Positions 16,227-24,529 are shown, counted from the first letter of the stretch. The stretch is DNA of 38,060 nucleotides from Bacilli bacterium (GCA_012518125.1 JAAYTF010000035.1:1-38060), one strand, 5' to 3'. Translations and numbers: made by a program. Notes: generated from the sequence alone by a model not told the origin.

Positions 16227-16960
16227 TATGAGACTTCCTTTCTCGATACGTAAATCGCTTCAAAATGGTCCGCTTGATAACATTCAATTTTGTTCGCTTT
16301 CATGAGCTGCAAAATGGCAAGCAGTGTCGTTACAATATAAGGCTTCGATGGAAAAGGGAACAAATTTTCAAAAGGCACCGGACCATCCGTTTTTGAAACG
16401 ATTTTGATGATATCGTCCATCCGTTCTTCTATCGTCAAATTTTCCCGGTTTACCGTCGTTTTAAGTGGACGGTTCCACCGTTTTCGTTCGAACATTTTCT
16501 CGAGCGCTTTTAACATGTCATAAAGCGTCACTTCGCCGGAAATCGTTCCGGCTTCCTTCAACAAATGATCGAAATTTGCCGGAGGGCGCGTGTAAAGCTG
16601 GTTTTCTTCCAATTCTTTCTGCTTAAGGTGCATGGCCGCTTCCTTATATTTTTTATATTCGATCAACCGTTGAATCAATTGTTCGCGCGGATCTTCATCA
16701 TCTTCGCCGTCGAGTGTGACTTCCTTTTTCGGCAACAGCATCGAACTTTTTATTTCTAATAGCGTCGCGGCCATGACCAAATATTCGCTCGCGATATTCA
16801 ATTCAATCCGTTCCATCGCCCGGATGTAGGCGAGATACTGCTCGGTTATTTCGGCAACCGGGATGTCGTATATGTCGATTTCAAGTTTATTGACTAAATG
16901 AAGCAATAAATCGAGCGGCCCTTCGAACTGGTCCAGCTTCACTTCATAAATGTGGCTCAT
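16226..16960 (-). CDS. scpA: Segregation and condensation protein ScpA (kleisin)
   Basis: 244 residues. The N-terminal kleisin segment FEGPLDLLLHLVNKLEIDIYD is the family signature and contacts the SMC neck; YLVMAATLLEIKSSMLLPKK follows. The C-terminal winged helix contacts the SMC head. AGAGGATTAAG precedes the ATG. The gene is followed directly by scpB and read from its own promoter in the divergent region shared with the small YjcZ-type gene. Confidence 0.96.
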   Translation of the reverse strand: MSHIYEVKLDQFEGPLDLLLHLVNKLEIDIYDIPVAEITEQYLAYIRAMERIELNIASEYLVMAATLLEIKSSMLLPKKEVTLDGEDDEDPREQLIQRLIEYKKYKEAAMHLKQKELEENQLYTRPPANFDHLLKEAGTISGEVTLYDMLKALEKMFERKRWNRPLKTTVNRENLTIEERMDDIIKIVSKTDGPVPFENLFPFPSKPYIVTTLLAILQLMKANKIECYQADHFEAIYVSRKEVS

Positions 16961-16994
16961 CTTAATCCTCTTTCGTAAATGATCAACTATTACA

Positions 16995-17023
16995 ATTATA
17001 CGAGGTTTTGATATGTTTGCCTA
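16995..17023 (-). promoter_or_regulatory. Sigma-A promoter for scpA-scpB
   Basis: TAGGCA (17018-17023), a 17-bp spacer and a perfect TATAAT (16995-17000) on the minus strand, with a start near 16988 and a leader of about 28 nt. Confidence 0.65.
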
Positions 17024-17024
17024 T

Positions 17025-17052
17025 ACAATAATTATATTCGCCTCATACGCTA
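17025..17052 (+). promoter_or_regulatory. Candidate mother-cell (sigma-K or sigma-E) promoter for the YjcZ-type gene
   Basis: CATACGCTA (17044-17052) fits the sigma-K -10 CATA-N3-TA, with AC 17 bp upstream at 17025-17026. CATACGCT also matches the sigma-E -10 at 7 of 8 bases, but no good sigma-E -35 is present. The predicted start near 17060 leaves the ribosome site in a short leader. Confidence 0.45.
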
Positions 17053-17098
17053 TTACTGTAGAAGATACATTTAATTGACGAATAAGGAGGAATTACGT

Positions 17099-17191
17099 AT
17101 GAGTAGAACATATCAGGGTTATGGCTCCAGCTTTGCATTGATCGTCGTCTTGTTCATCCTTCTCATCATTGTTGGGGCAGCGTGGTTCTAA
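17099..17191 (+). CDS. YjcZ-family small sporulation membrane protein (30 aa)
   Basis: A 30-residue ORF with a strong AAGGAGG (17084-17090) eight bases before the ATG. The peptide starts MSRTYQGYGSSFALIVV and continues as one hydrophobic helix ending GAAWF. The G-Y-G-x-x-FALIVVLFILLIIVGA pattern is typical of the YjcZ family of tiny sporulation proteins found in multiple copies in Bacillus genomes. It is the only plus-strand gene in the window, sits divergently from scpA, and ends at a bidirectional terminator shared with ribT. A mother-cell type promoter is visible. Function unknown; membrane or spore-coat association is inferred from the family. Confidence 0.85.
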   Translation: MSRTYQGYGSSFALIVVLFILLIIVGAAWF

Positions 17192-17233
17192 TATATCGTT
17201 TGGGCGGCACTGTTTCAAACTTCATAGGCAAGA

Positions 17234-17267
17234 AAATAAAAACCAGCATGCTTGCTGGTTTTTATTT
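17234..17267. terminator. Bidirectional terminator between the YjcZ-type gene and ribT
   Basis: A perfect 15-bp inverted repeat with a 4-nt loop: AAATAAAAACCAGCA (17234-17248) and TGCTGGTTTTTATTT (17253-17267). T-tracts are present on both strands, and it overlaps the ribT stop codon. Confidence 0.93.
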
Positions 17268-17624
17268 TTCAAGATCGTTTTTACATTTGTCGAAAAATTG
17301 CTTCGTTTGCTCATTTCCGCCGACATCGTATTTGTCGCCGTAAAGTTTGATGATTTCATCAACCATTTTACGGCCGATGCCCATGTTGCGGAACGATGGA
17401 TTGACGGAAATGTGTTGGATGACCGCTTTGATGCCATTTTCGATGCGGACACCGATGACCCCGACGATATCGTCGTCGTATTTCCATAAATATAAATGCC
17501 AATCGTCATCGGTTTCGTATTTTTTAATCGTTTCTTGCAATGATTTCACATCGTTGTCATCGGGCATGAAAGACAATAAACCCATGGCAATTTTCTCTTG
17601 ATTTTTCTTATATCGTATTAACAT
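17262..17624 (-). CDS. ribT: RibT-like GNAT-family N-acetyltransferase
   Basis: 120 residues from the ATG at 17624, which is preceded by GAGGAG with correct spacing; the in-frame extension to 17654 lacks a site. MLIRYKKNQEKIAMGLLSFMP is nearly the B. subtilis RibT N-terminus as I remember it. The GNAT acetyl-CoA binding region is ISVNPSFRNMGIGRKMVDEI. In B. subtilis ribT is the last gene of the FMN-riboswitch-controlled ribDEAHT operon. Here it stands alone: no ribDEAH and no RFN element are seen upstream, only a 7-bp inverted repeat GAATCAT/ATGATTC at 17648-17663. Its substrate is unknown. Confidence 0.88.
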   Translation of the reverse strand: MLIRYKKNQEKIAMGLLSFMPDDNDVKSLQETIKKYETDDDWHLYLWKYDDDIVGVIGVRIENGIKAVIQHISVNPSFRNMGIGRKMVDEIIKLYGDKYDVGGNEQTKQFFDKCKNDLEK

Positions 17625-17693
17625 AATAAACTCCTCGTTAAGATTTCGAATCATGAATGATTCTTGATGATGATCGTTGTCTATGCCAAGTGG

Positions 17694-18161
17694 TCAATGG
17701 AAAAACAACGCTTTTACGATCGCGTATCCGTCGGAATGCCGCGATTTCCATTTAAAAGGCAGCAAATTGATAATTCCGATCCATATGTTGAACAAAAACA
17801 TCAAATAGATGACAAAACTTGGCATGGCCAACTGATGGACAGCATAAAAGCATAAGCCCAAGACGAGGCTGTTGAGCGGACCCATCATCGAGACGATCAC
17901 GATTTCCCGCCTCGACAGCGAATCGTTCTTTTTCGTTTCGGTTAAACTATGGACGAAAAAGATGCGCCTCACATCAAATGTCATATTGCCAACATTCAGG
18001 CGGAAAAGCGGTTTGCCAAGTCCGAGTGTCACCGTGATATGCGTCGCACGGACGAGTTTTCCTCCGATGACATGGCCCAACTCATGCCAAAACAGGCTTA
18101 AAGGAACCATTACGACGATGAAAACAAATAGGCTCAAGTGATCACCCGTTTGCTTATTCAT
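17694..18161 (-). CDS. Small M50-like (site-2 protease type) membrane metalloprotease
   Basis: About 155 residues. A first helix carries H26-E-L-G-H30 in [14 protein letters not shown], the HExxH zinc motif of M50 proteases. A distal N132-L-L-P135 with S-D144-G145 in RHSDGYAI supplies the second N-x-x-P...DG motif and third zinc ligand. Two to three more hydrophobic segments lie between them. It is shorter than SpoIVFB or RseP and has no CBS or PDZ domain. The ATG at 18161 overlaps the ppiB stop by 8 bp (ATGAATAA) and no independent ribosome site is visible, so coupling to ppiB is likely; a TTG at 18137 preceded by GGGTGA is an alternative. I do not recognise a named orthologue. Confidence 0.72.
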   Translation of the reverse strand: MNKQTGDHLSLFVFIVVMVPLSLFWHELGHVIGGKLVRATHITVTLGLGKPLFRLNVGNMTFDVRRIFFVHSLTETKKNDSLSRREIVIVSMMGPLNSLVLGLCFYAVHQLAMPSFVIYLMFLFNIWIGIINLLPFKWKSRHSDGYAIVKALFFH

Positions 18162-18588
18162 CAAATACGACGATTTCTTTAATGACATCTCCTTGATTCA
18201 TGCTTTTTACATGTTCGATGCCTTTTGTCACTTGGCCAAAAACGGTGTGCACCCCGTCCAGATGCGGCTGCGGTTCGTGCACGATGAAAAATTGGCAGCT
18301 ACCCGTGTCTTTTCCAGCGTGCGCCATTGAAATCGCACCTTCGACATGTTTGTGCGGGTTTCCTTCCGTTTCGCATTTGATCGTGTAACCTGCGTTTCCG
18401 GTGCCATCGCCGATTGGGCAACCGCCTTGACTCACAAAGCCTGGAATGACGCGGTGAAACGTCAATCCGTTGTAGAACTTATCGTTCGCCAATTTCTGGA
18501 AGTTTGCCACCGTGTTCGGAGCCGCATCTTCGTACAATTCAAACTCGATTTTATTGCCATTTTCCATTAATATATAACCTGTTTTCAT
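18154..18588 (-). CDS. ppiB: Cyclophilin-type peptidyl-prolyl cis-trans isomerase PpiB
   Basis: 144 residues from the ATG at 18588, matching the MKTGY start of Bacillus PpiB; AAGGAG lies upstream. The cyclophilin core is clear: catalytic arginine in [15 protein letters not shown], then [43 protein letters not shown]. The usual GGSQFFI is GSCQFFI here, a cysteine substitution next to the active site. Cytosolic proline isomerase that assists folding. Located between lysA (65 bp upstream) and the M50-like gene (overlapping). Confidence 0.95.
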   Translation of the reverse strand: MKTGYILMENGNKIEFELYEDAAPNTVANFQKLANDKFYNGLTFHRVIPGFVSQGGCPIGDGTGNAGYTIKCETEGNPHKHVEGAISMAHAGKDTGSCQFFIVHEPQPHLDGVHTVFGQVTKGIEHVKSMNQGDVIKEIVVFDE

Positions 18589-18653
18589 CTTATACAACTC
18601 CTTGGAAATCTTAACGATATTTTACAAAATTCAGTTCCGATAATCCAGAAAGT

Positions 18654-19961
18654 TTATCGATACGGCAAATCATTCTTTATTATATCATCTAACGTTTCCC
18701 TTTTAACAACCAATTTTGCGTTTCCATCTTCGACAAAGACGATGGCCGGCCTGCGCAGGCGATTGTAATTGCTAGCCATGGAATACCCGTACGCCCCGGT
18801 GGAAAAAACCGCTAAAAGGTCGCCGTGTTCGACGCTTGCGACCGGCAAATCCCAAATGAGCATATCGCCTGATTCGCATGCCTTTCCCGCGACAGAAACG
18901 GTTTCCACCGGCTCATCGAGCGCCTTGTTGGCGATCACTGCTTCATATTTTGCATCGTACAATGCCGGTCGTATATTGTCCGCCATGCCGCCATCGACGG
19001 ATATGTATTTTCTGACCCCTTCAATATGTTTCATCGAACCGATGCGATAAAGTGTAATGGCGGCATTGCCGACGATCGCCCGGCCCGGTTCAAGCCAAAT
19101 TTCCGGCATCGGCATATTTATGCGTTTCGCTTCTTCTGCCACTGCTTTTGCGATCGCTTTTACGTACGCCTCGTTTGCCAGCGGCAAATCTTCTTTCGTA
19201 TATCTTATGCCGAAACCTCCGCCCAAGTTAATGACTTCTGCTTGATACCCTTTTTCTTTATACCATTTTTCAAGTGCGGCAAACAACAATTTCACTGCCA
19301 ATGTAAAACTTTCTGTCGTAAAGATTTGCGAACCGATGTGCGTATGAATGCCGCGCAAGTTTAAATACGGGTGTTGATGGAGCCGTTTGAACGCTTCATC
19401 TGCTTGTCCGTTTTGGATGTTGAACCCGAATTTCGAATCTTCATTCCCGGTCATGATATAACGGTGGTTCCCCGATTCGATCCCCGGCGTCAAGCGGATC
19501 AACACATTCATCGTTTTCTTCTTCTTTTTTAAAATGTTTTCCAACAATTCAATTTCATAAAAGTTGTCGATGATGATCGTTCCGATGTTATAATCGACCG
19601 CCATTTCCAGTTCTTCGACACTTTTGTTGTTTCCGTGAAGTTGGATTTTTTCGGGTGGAAAATCGGCCTTTATCGCCGTGTACAATTCTCCGTCGGAAAC
19701 GACGTCGAGCCCGAGTCCTTCTTCTTCGATCACTTGAATGATCGCAAGTGAAGAAAATGCTTTGCTTGCGTATGAGACTTTCGCTTTTACGTTTAATTGT
19801 TTAAACGTCTCCACGAACGAACGGCAATTTCTCCGGATCCGTCCGACGTCGTATACGTACAACGGCGTCCCGAATTGCTCCGCTAATTCCACCGTATCCA
19901 CTCCGCCAATTTCGAGATGGCCTTTATCGTTAACGCTGAAATGATGATGTTCAACAACCAT
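18654..19961 (-). CDS. lysA: Diaminopimelate decarboxylase LysA
   Basis: 435 residues. Fold-type III PLP enzyme catalysing the last step of lysine synthesis, meso-DAP to lysine. The PLP lysine is K67 in SYASKAFSS. Other conserved segments are GIHTHIGSQI, NLGGGFGIRYT, EPGRAIVGNA, the CESGD active-site cysteine region of the partner subunit, and the YGYSMASNYN phosphate/substrate loop. The ATG at 19961 follows GGTGAGAAAG. In B. subtilis lysA likewise follows spoVAF. No lysine riboswitch-like leader fits in the 125-bp gap upstream. Confidence 0.96.
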   Translation of the reverse strand: MVVEHHHFSVNDKGHLEIGGVDTVELAEQFGTPLYVYDVGRIRRNCRSFVETFKQLNVKAKVSYASKAFSSLAIIQVIEEEGLGLDVVSDGELYTAIKADFPPEKIQLHGNNKSVEELEMAVDYNIGTIIIDNFYEIELLENILKKKKKTMNVLIRLTPGIESGNHRYIMTGNEDSKFGFNIQNGQADEAFKRLHQHPYLNLRGIHTHIGSQIFTTESFTLAVKLLFAALEKWYKEKGYQAEVINLGGGFGIRYTKEDLPLANEAYVKAIAKAVAEEAKRINMPMPEIWLEPGRAIVGNAAITLYRIGSMKHIEGVRKYISVDGGMADNIRPALYDAKYEAVIANKALDEPVETVSVAGKACESGDMLIWDLPVASVEHGDLLAVFSTGAYGYSMASNYNRLRRPAIVFVEDGNAKLVVKRETLDDIIKNDLPYR

Positions 19962-20086
19962 AAGACTTTCTCACCAAACTTCTTTCGATTTTTAGTTTAT
20001 TCAATAGAAATAATTTAACATAATAAAGCGGAAAACGAAAGCATCATCTCGAAAATATTCCACTGCCAAGCTTGATTTTTAAGCCT

Positions 20087-21544
20087 TCACGATTGGCGGT
20101 ACATATCTTTCGGACGGACGATGCGCGGCCGCCTTTTGTCCAAATTGATCGGAATGCGGAAGAGGAAGCGGAACATCGCCGGCAAGTTGAACGGAATTAG
20201 CGGCCACATATATGGAATTTCCAACGTCTTCAACTGGACCAAAAACAACACCGACAACGTGCAGCTGATTAAAAAGCCGTTTACGCCGAAGAAAATCGTC
20301 ATGATCAAGATGAACATTTTCATGATTTTATTGGCGACGCTCAATTCATAACTAGGCGTGACATAAAAACCGACGGTGCTGATCGCCACATAAAGGATGA
20401 CTTCCGGGCTGAACAAACCGACTTGAATGGCGATATCCCCGATCAACACCGCCGCAATCAAACCGAGCGCCGTCGCAAGCGGCGTCGGCGTATGGATGGC
20501 GGCCATCCGTAAAAATTCCACACCGACATCCGCCAAAATGAGCTGCAAGCCGATCGGCACATTCCCTTTTTCTTTCGGGCCGATATACGATAACGATTCG
20601 GGAAGGAGCGACGGCTCTTTTACAAACAAATACCAAACCGGAACCAACAAAATCGACGCCAACACGGCGCTGATCCGTATCCAGCGTATGAACGTCCCGG
20701 CGGCAGGCGTTTGGCGGAATTCTTCCGCATGTTCCAAATGGTCGAAATACGTCGTCGGCAGCATGATGACATTCGGCGACGTGTCGACGATCAAGATGAC
20801 ATATCCCGACAAAATGTGATGTGCCGCGACATCTGGCCTCTCGGTATAGCGGACGATTGGGAATGGATTCCACCCGTCTTTGAAAAACAGTTCCGTCAAA
20901 GCTTTATCCGCCATGACAATTTGGTCAATCTCGATTTCTTGCAATTTCGATTTCACCAATTTTACGAACTTTTCATTTGCGATCGAATCGATGTAACTGA
21001 TGCATATTTCCGTTTTCGAACGCTTTCCGACTTTGACGATTTCATTGCGCAAACCTTTATCTTTGATGCGACGGCGAATGAGGGCCGTGTTTGAAACGAT
21101 ATTTTCGGTGAAACCGTCCCGCGAGCCGCGGATGACGCGCTCGGTATCCGGTTCTTCTGGCTGTCTGCCCGGGTACATGCGGACATCGACGACATACGCT
21201 TCATCCTCGCCGTCGATGAAGATGACGATCAACCCTGAAAGCAACTCATCGGTCGCTTTGTCCAAAGCTTGCTCCGGAGTTACTTGCAGGTTGACGAGGC
21301 GATTTTTTATGATTTCGACGACTTTTTCTTTTTCCACTTCGTCGTCGTTGATCGAAACGAGTGTTTTCAACAATTCGATCACCGTCAAATCATCGACGAG
21401 CCCGTTGACAAAATAAACTTGGACTTTGCGGTCGAGGACGACGATTTCCCGAAACCCCAAGTCGAACGATTTCGTCGCACCCACTTCGTTTATCATATAT
21501 TCGGCATTTTTTTCCAATTGCTTCTGTACGAAATAATACGTCAT
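20087..21544 (-). CDS. spoVAF: SpoVAF, GerA-family spore germination protein
   Basis: About 485 residues from the ATG at 21544, which has AGGGG eight bases upstream (the ATG at 21550 is too close to it). The soluble N-terminal half is GerA-like (VQVYFVNGLVDDLTVIELL, FIDGEDEAYVVDVRMYPGR, then EPDTERVIRGSRDGFTEN). About five membrane helices follow from near residue 290, including GLQLILADVGVEFLRMAAIH. In B. subtilis SpoVAF (with SpoVAEa) amplifies ion release early in germination. Here the gene follows spoVAB directly, with no spoVAC-AD-AE between, and precedes lysA. Confidence 0.94.
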   Translation of the reverse strand: MTYYFVQKQLEKNAEYMINEVGATKSFDLGFREIVVLDRKVQVYFVNGLVDDLTVIELLKTLVSINDDEVEKEKVVEIIKNRLVNLQVTPEQALDKATDELLSGLIVIFIDGEDEAYVVDVRMYPGRQPEEPDTERVIRGSRDGFTENIVSNTALIRRRIKDKGLRNEIVKVGKRSKTEICISYIDSIANEKFVKLVKSKLQEIEIDQIVMADKALTELFFKDGWNPFPIVRYTERPDVAAHHILSGYVILIVDTSPNVIMLPTTYFDHLEHAEEFRQTPAAGTFIRWIRISAVLASILLVPVWYLFVKEPSLLPESLSYIGPKEKGNVPIGLQLILADVGVEFLRMAAIHTPTPLATALGLIAAVLIGDIAIQVGLFSPEVILYVAISTVGFYVTPSYELSVANKIMKMFILIMTIFFGVNGFLISCTLSVLFLVQLKTLEIPYMWPLIPFNLPAMFRFLFRIPINLDKRRPRIVRPKDMYRQS

Positions 21545-21555
21545 CACCATTACCC

Positions 21556-22008
21556 CTAGGATGAAATAATGAATTGTTTAATAATCTCATTCAAAAACAG
21601 CCACTGTATGAGCGATCCGAAAATTTTACCTAGAACGATGGCCATAAGTAGCATCAACATGTATCTTTCCAAATGAAGGCGTCTTGCAAGCAGTGGAAAT
21701 ACGTTCAACACTTCAACCAATGCCGCTGCGAGCATGCCGTTGAAAATGCCGTGAAAAAATCCCCAAAACACTAAAGCGAACGGCGTGAAGTTCGTATGAT
21801 AATCGAAAAATGAAAAAACCGTGCCCGTAAAAACACCGAGCATGAGCGAACTGATCAAATACGTCACAAATCTGCGCAGACGGATCAGTTGAACCATCCG
21901 TGGAATGACGCCCAAAACGATCATCAAACCGATGTAGACGCCACCGAACAAAAATCCACTTGAAAAGCCGACGAGCGCTTCCAGCAATTTAAAAATGACG
22001 TCTGTCAT
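21556..22008 (-). CDS. spoVAB: Stage V sporulation protein AB
   Basis: 150 residues, four to five hydrophobic helices. The segments VLGVIPRMVQLIRLRRF and AAALVEVLNVFPLLARRL, then LMAIVLGKIFGSLIQWLF, match the SpoVAB pattern. It is part of the SpoVA machinery that moves dipicolinic acid into and out of spores. The ATG lies 20 bp inside the end of spoVAA with no clear ribosome site of its own, so translation is probably coupled. Confidence 0.92.
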   Translation of the reverse strand: MTDVIFKLLEALVGFSSGFLFGGVYIGLMIVLGVIPRMVQLIRLRRFVTYLISSLMLGVFTGTVFSFFDYHTNFTPFALVFWGFFHGIFNGMLAAALVEVLNVFPLLARRLHLERYMLMLLMAIVLGKIFGSLIQWLFLNEIIKQFIISS

Positions 22009-22606
22009 CGTTCAAATCGTTTTCGTAATGACGAATATACTCGTCGATGTCTTGTTCGTATTTGAACAACTCGATTTCAAGTGGACTTGGTTCTTCATTG
22101 ATGCGCTTTTTAAACCAATGATTCAGAAACAAAACCATGCCGATGCCGAGGCCGATCGAATACGGGATTTGAATCCATAACGGTTGGGACGTCCGTTCAC
22201 CGGTGAAAATATAATGGATCGTTTCGTGCACTTCCGGCATGCCGACATCGTAATGAAAATTCATGATCGACATCGCCGTGCCGATGAATAAGACAACCCA
22301 AACGACAAAAACGAACACGACAGAAGGTTTAAACTTCCTCGATTCGACTTGTATGATCGTTTCTGTCGGTCCGACCAATTCGAATTCAACATCGGGAAAA
22401 ACTTTTTGCAAGATTGAAAGCAATAAGAACCCTTCGATGACGATAAATTCACCGTCTTTTTTTGTTACGGTATGGATGCTAACCTTCTGAAACTTTTGTT
22501 TGATGTCCTCTGGAGCTTGGATAAACGCAATATCGCCTAATTTCAGCTCGTCAGCATATTTCGCTTTCACTTTTTTTTGCATTCGCACATAAACCCGAGT
22601 CATCAT
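21989..22606 (-). CDS. spoVAA: Stage V sporulation protein AA
   Basis: 205 residues. A soluble N-terminal domain (VYVRMQKKVKAKYADELKLG, then KLGDIAFIQAPEDI) precedes two membrane helices (about 95-115 and 150-170) and a charged tail. This is SpoVAA, the first gene of the forespore spoVA operon. AAAGGA lies before tandem ATGs at 22606 and 22603. Upstream is a weak sigma-G type promoter, and the WxL cluster's terminator isolates the operon from upstream transcription. Confidence 0.93.
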   Translation of the reverse strand: MMTRVYVRMQKKVKAKYADELKLGDIAFIQAPEDIKQKFQKVSIHTVTKKDGEFIVIEGFLLLSILQKVFPDVEFELVGPTETIIQVESRKFKPSVVFVFVVWVVLFIGTAMSIMNFHYDVGMPEVHETIHYIFTGERTSQPLWIQIPYSIGLGIGMVLFLNHWFKKRINEEPSPLEIELFKYEQDIDEYIRHYENDLNDDRRHF

Positions 22607-22666
22607 GTAGATTCCTTTCTCGATAGAGTAAGCCGTGTAAATAGTTTTGGCAAAAAAACTTCAATT

Positions 22667-22696
22667 ATGTATGGCAGGCGCAAGCAATCAGCTTGC
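22667..22696 (-). promoter_or_regulatory. Weak candidate sigma-G promoter for spoVAA
   Basis: GCAAG (22692-22696) and CATACAT (22667-22673) with an 18-bp spacer resemble the sigma-G pattern GYATR / CATNMTA with one or two mismatches. The -35 lies in a small inverted repeat GCAAGC-AATCA-GCTTGC (22680-22696). Confidence 0.35.
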
Positions 22697-22702
22697 AAAC
22701 CA

Positions 22703-22751
22703 AGAAAAAATCCTTAAAAACCCAATTTCGAATTGAGTTTTTAAGGATTTT
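22703..22751 (-). terminator. Terminator ending the WxL operon
   Basis: A 20-bp stem (22708-22727 with 22731-22750, one G-U pair, 3-nt loop) is followed by a TTTTTT tract on the minus strand. It separates the WxL genes from spoVAA. Confidence 0.92.
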
Positions 22752-22771
22752 GCGGCACCGAGCGCGCCATT

Positions 22772-23794
22772 TTAGGATTCTTGCGCTTTTTTCAGCTTGC
22801 GGATATAGATGAGAAGAGCGATGATGATAATAAGTAAAATGGATGTCGATGTAAGGACGAATCCGTTTAAATTTACTTTGTCATCTTCCAGTTTCACCGC
22901 CTCTTTATTGATGGTGGCAGCTTCGTTTTCTTCTATTGTGAATGATTCCTCCCAATTCCAACGACTCGTTTCGACTTTTGCTTCAACGACGGCCGTGTAA
23001 CTGCCCGGTTCCAACTTTTGATTGTCCCAATCGATGACGAAATCGATCGTCGTGTATGGCGCCATGCTGATTTGTTCTTTCATTTTCTCCTTCACAGGTT
23101 CCGTTTTGTCCGATTGATAAATTTTTGCATCGATGGCCAAACCTTCGACGATATTGGGAGAACGGTTTTCCAACGTAATGACGTTTGCCGTCCGATGATT
23201 GACGAGTTCCGCTCTTACACCTTTCAACTGTAAATCGATCGGGATTTCTTTGTCAGATTGCGAAAGGACAACACCAATCACGTACGCGTAGCGGTTTTGA
23301 ATGGATACACCTTCCGTTCGTTTGTCGTCCGCCTCTTTTTCAAAATGCAACCCTCCTAAAATGACACCGTCAAATGGTTGATCAGGCATTTGTAATTCGG
23401 CGAATGCTTTTATGCTGCCCTTTGGCGGCACGACGACCGTTTCTTCTCTAAATTGGAGCACTTCTGTCAATTGCAGTACGTCATCGTCCCAATGTTTTTC
23501 CATATCTTCATAAACGATTAAACCATTTTCGTTTGTCGAACTGTTCCGGACGGATAAATGGACCGTGATCGGTTTTGCTTCATGATTAAAAATTTCCGTT
23601 TCCAACAACTGCTGATCATTCGGCTTCACGCGCAAGTTGAAATAGGAATGCCCATTTTCAATTTGGTTTTCCGGCAATATTGCTCTGACGGAATAACCGA
23701 CATCTCCCTCTTCGGCGGAAGCAATCATCGGTAAGGAAAGAACAAAGCTGAAAAGCGCCACGCTCAAAGCGAACCATATCAAACTTTTTTTCAT
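22772..23794 (-). CDS. WxL-interacting protein (DUF916/DUF3324), membrane anchored
   Basis: 340 residues. A signal peptide ending near ASAEE is followed by a DUF916-like beta domain (SYFNLRVKPNDQQLLETEIF, VHLSVRNSSTNENGLIVYED) and a DUF3324-like second domain from about residue 150 (RYAYVIGVVLSQSDKEIPID, FVIDWDNQKLEPGSYTAVV). A C-terminal helix (STSILLIIIIALLIYIRKL) and basic tail anchor it in the membrane. Proteins of this class are the constant partner of WxL surface proteins and bind the WxL domain and peptidoglycan. AGAAGGAGA precedes the ATG. It is the last gene of a three-gene WxL operon and ends at a strong terminator. Confidence 0.9.
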   Translation of the reverse strand: MKKSLIWFALSVALFSFVLSLPMIASAEEGDVGYSVRAILPENQIENGHSYFNLRVKPNDQQLLETEIFNHEAKPITVHLSVRNSSTNENGLIVYEDMEKHWDDDVLQLTEVLQFREETVVVPPKGSIKAFAELQMPDQPFDGVILGGLHFEKEADDKRTEGVSIQNRYAYVIGVVLSQSDKEIPIDLQLKGVRAELVNHRTANVITLENRSPNIVEGLAIDAKIYQSDKTEPVKEKMKEQISMAPYTTIDFVIDWDNQKLEPGSYTAVVEAKVETSRWNWEESFTIEENEAATINKEAVKLEDDKVNLNGFVLTSTSILLIIIIALLIYIRKLKKAQES

Positions 23795-23821
23795 GCGCCT
23801 TCTCCTTCTAAACGTGAAAGC

Positions 23822-24529
23822 TTAAAAACCAGGTGCATCATGCAATGTCCATGTGATCGTTGCTTGGTGGTCTCCAACCGTTGCGGCACCAGCTGGTATT
23901 TCCAACGTTACACTGTCGTTTACATTCGGAACTGACGGATTTACCGGAAACCAACGAGTAATCCATGTCCCGAGTCCTTCGTTTTCTTGAGCGTTCACGA
24001 CGATTTCCGCTGCTCCACCCGCATATAAGGCAACCGGATCGTTTGCGGTCGGTTCACCGCCGGTCGTCGTGGAAATGACCGATCCGTTTTTCAACGTCAA
24101 AACGGCTCCTGGCAGTGTCGTTTCGGTTTCATTGGCAAACGCGGACAATTGTGCGGTCACGTGCCAGCCGTCCCCGGTTCCGCGCCGGTCCGTCACTTGG
24201 ATGAACGGACGCAAAACGGTCGATTCATAAATGGTCGCCTCGCTTTCGATCGAATGCGAACCAAAATCAAGGGAAGATACGTAGTCCAATGTCAACGGTC
24301 CGGCGTCATTTGTCGGATCGTCACTCGGGTCTCCCGGCTCTACGCCTGGTTCAAAAGGTTGTGTCGGGTCTGTCGGATCGAGCACCGGGGGAGTGCCTTC
24401 GCCGGGCACAAATGTGATTGAAGCATTTGAAGTAAACGAACTTTGAGCAAAAGCCTTTGCCGCAGAAAACAATGCAAACGGCGCAAGAAGCAATACACTT
24501 AACATGAACAAACCAATTTTTCGTTTCAT
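23822..24529 (-). CDS. Small WxL-domain surface protein
   Basis: 235 residues from the ATG at 24529 (AGGAGG seven bases upstream; the adjacent ATG at 24532 is closer than usual). A signal peptide (1-29, ending KAFAQ) leads to a Pro/Asp-rich linker (PVLDPTDPTQPFEPG...) and then the WxL domain: SLDFGSHSI, QVTDRRGTGDGWHVTAQLS and, at the end, TITWTLHDAP. The distal motif is W227-T-L229; the proximal motif is W122-H-V124 instead of the usual W-x-L. WxL domains hold proteins non-covalently on Gram-positive peptidoglycan. This is the small-WxL type found with a large WxL protein and a DUF916 protein. Confidence 0.92.
   Translation of the reverse strand: MKRKIGLFMLSVLLLAPFALFSAAKAFAQSSFTSNASITFVPGEGTPPVLDPTDPTQPFEPGVEPGDPSDDPTNDAGPLTLDYVSSLDFGSHSIESEATIYESTVLRPFIQVTDRRGTGDGWHVTAQLSAFANETETTLPGAVLTLKNGSVISTTTGGEPTANDPVALYAGGAAEIVVNAQENEGLGTWITRWFPVNPSVPNVNDSVTLEIPAGAATVGDHQATITWTLHDAPGF

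Noticed and set aside
17625-17693. FMN riboswitch before ribT
   Set aside because: The gap is only 69 bp with one short hairpin and lacks the RFN conserved core.
19962-20086. Lysine riboswitch (L box) before lysA
   Set aside because: The leader is too short, has no multi-helix junction and no terminator.
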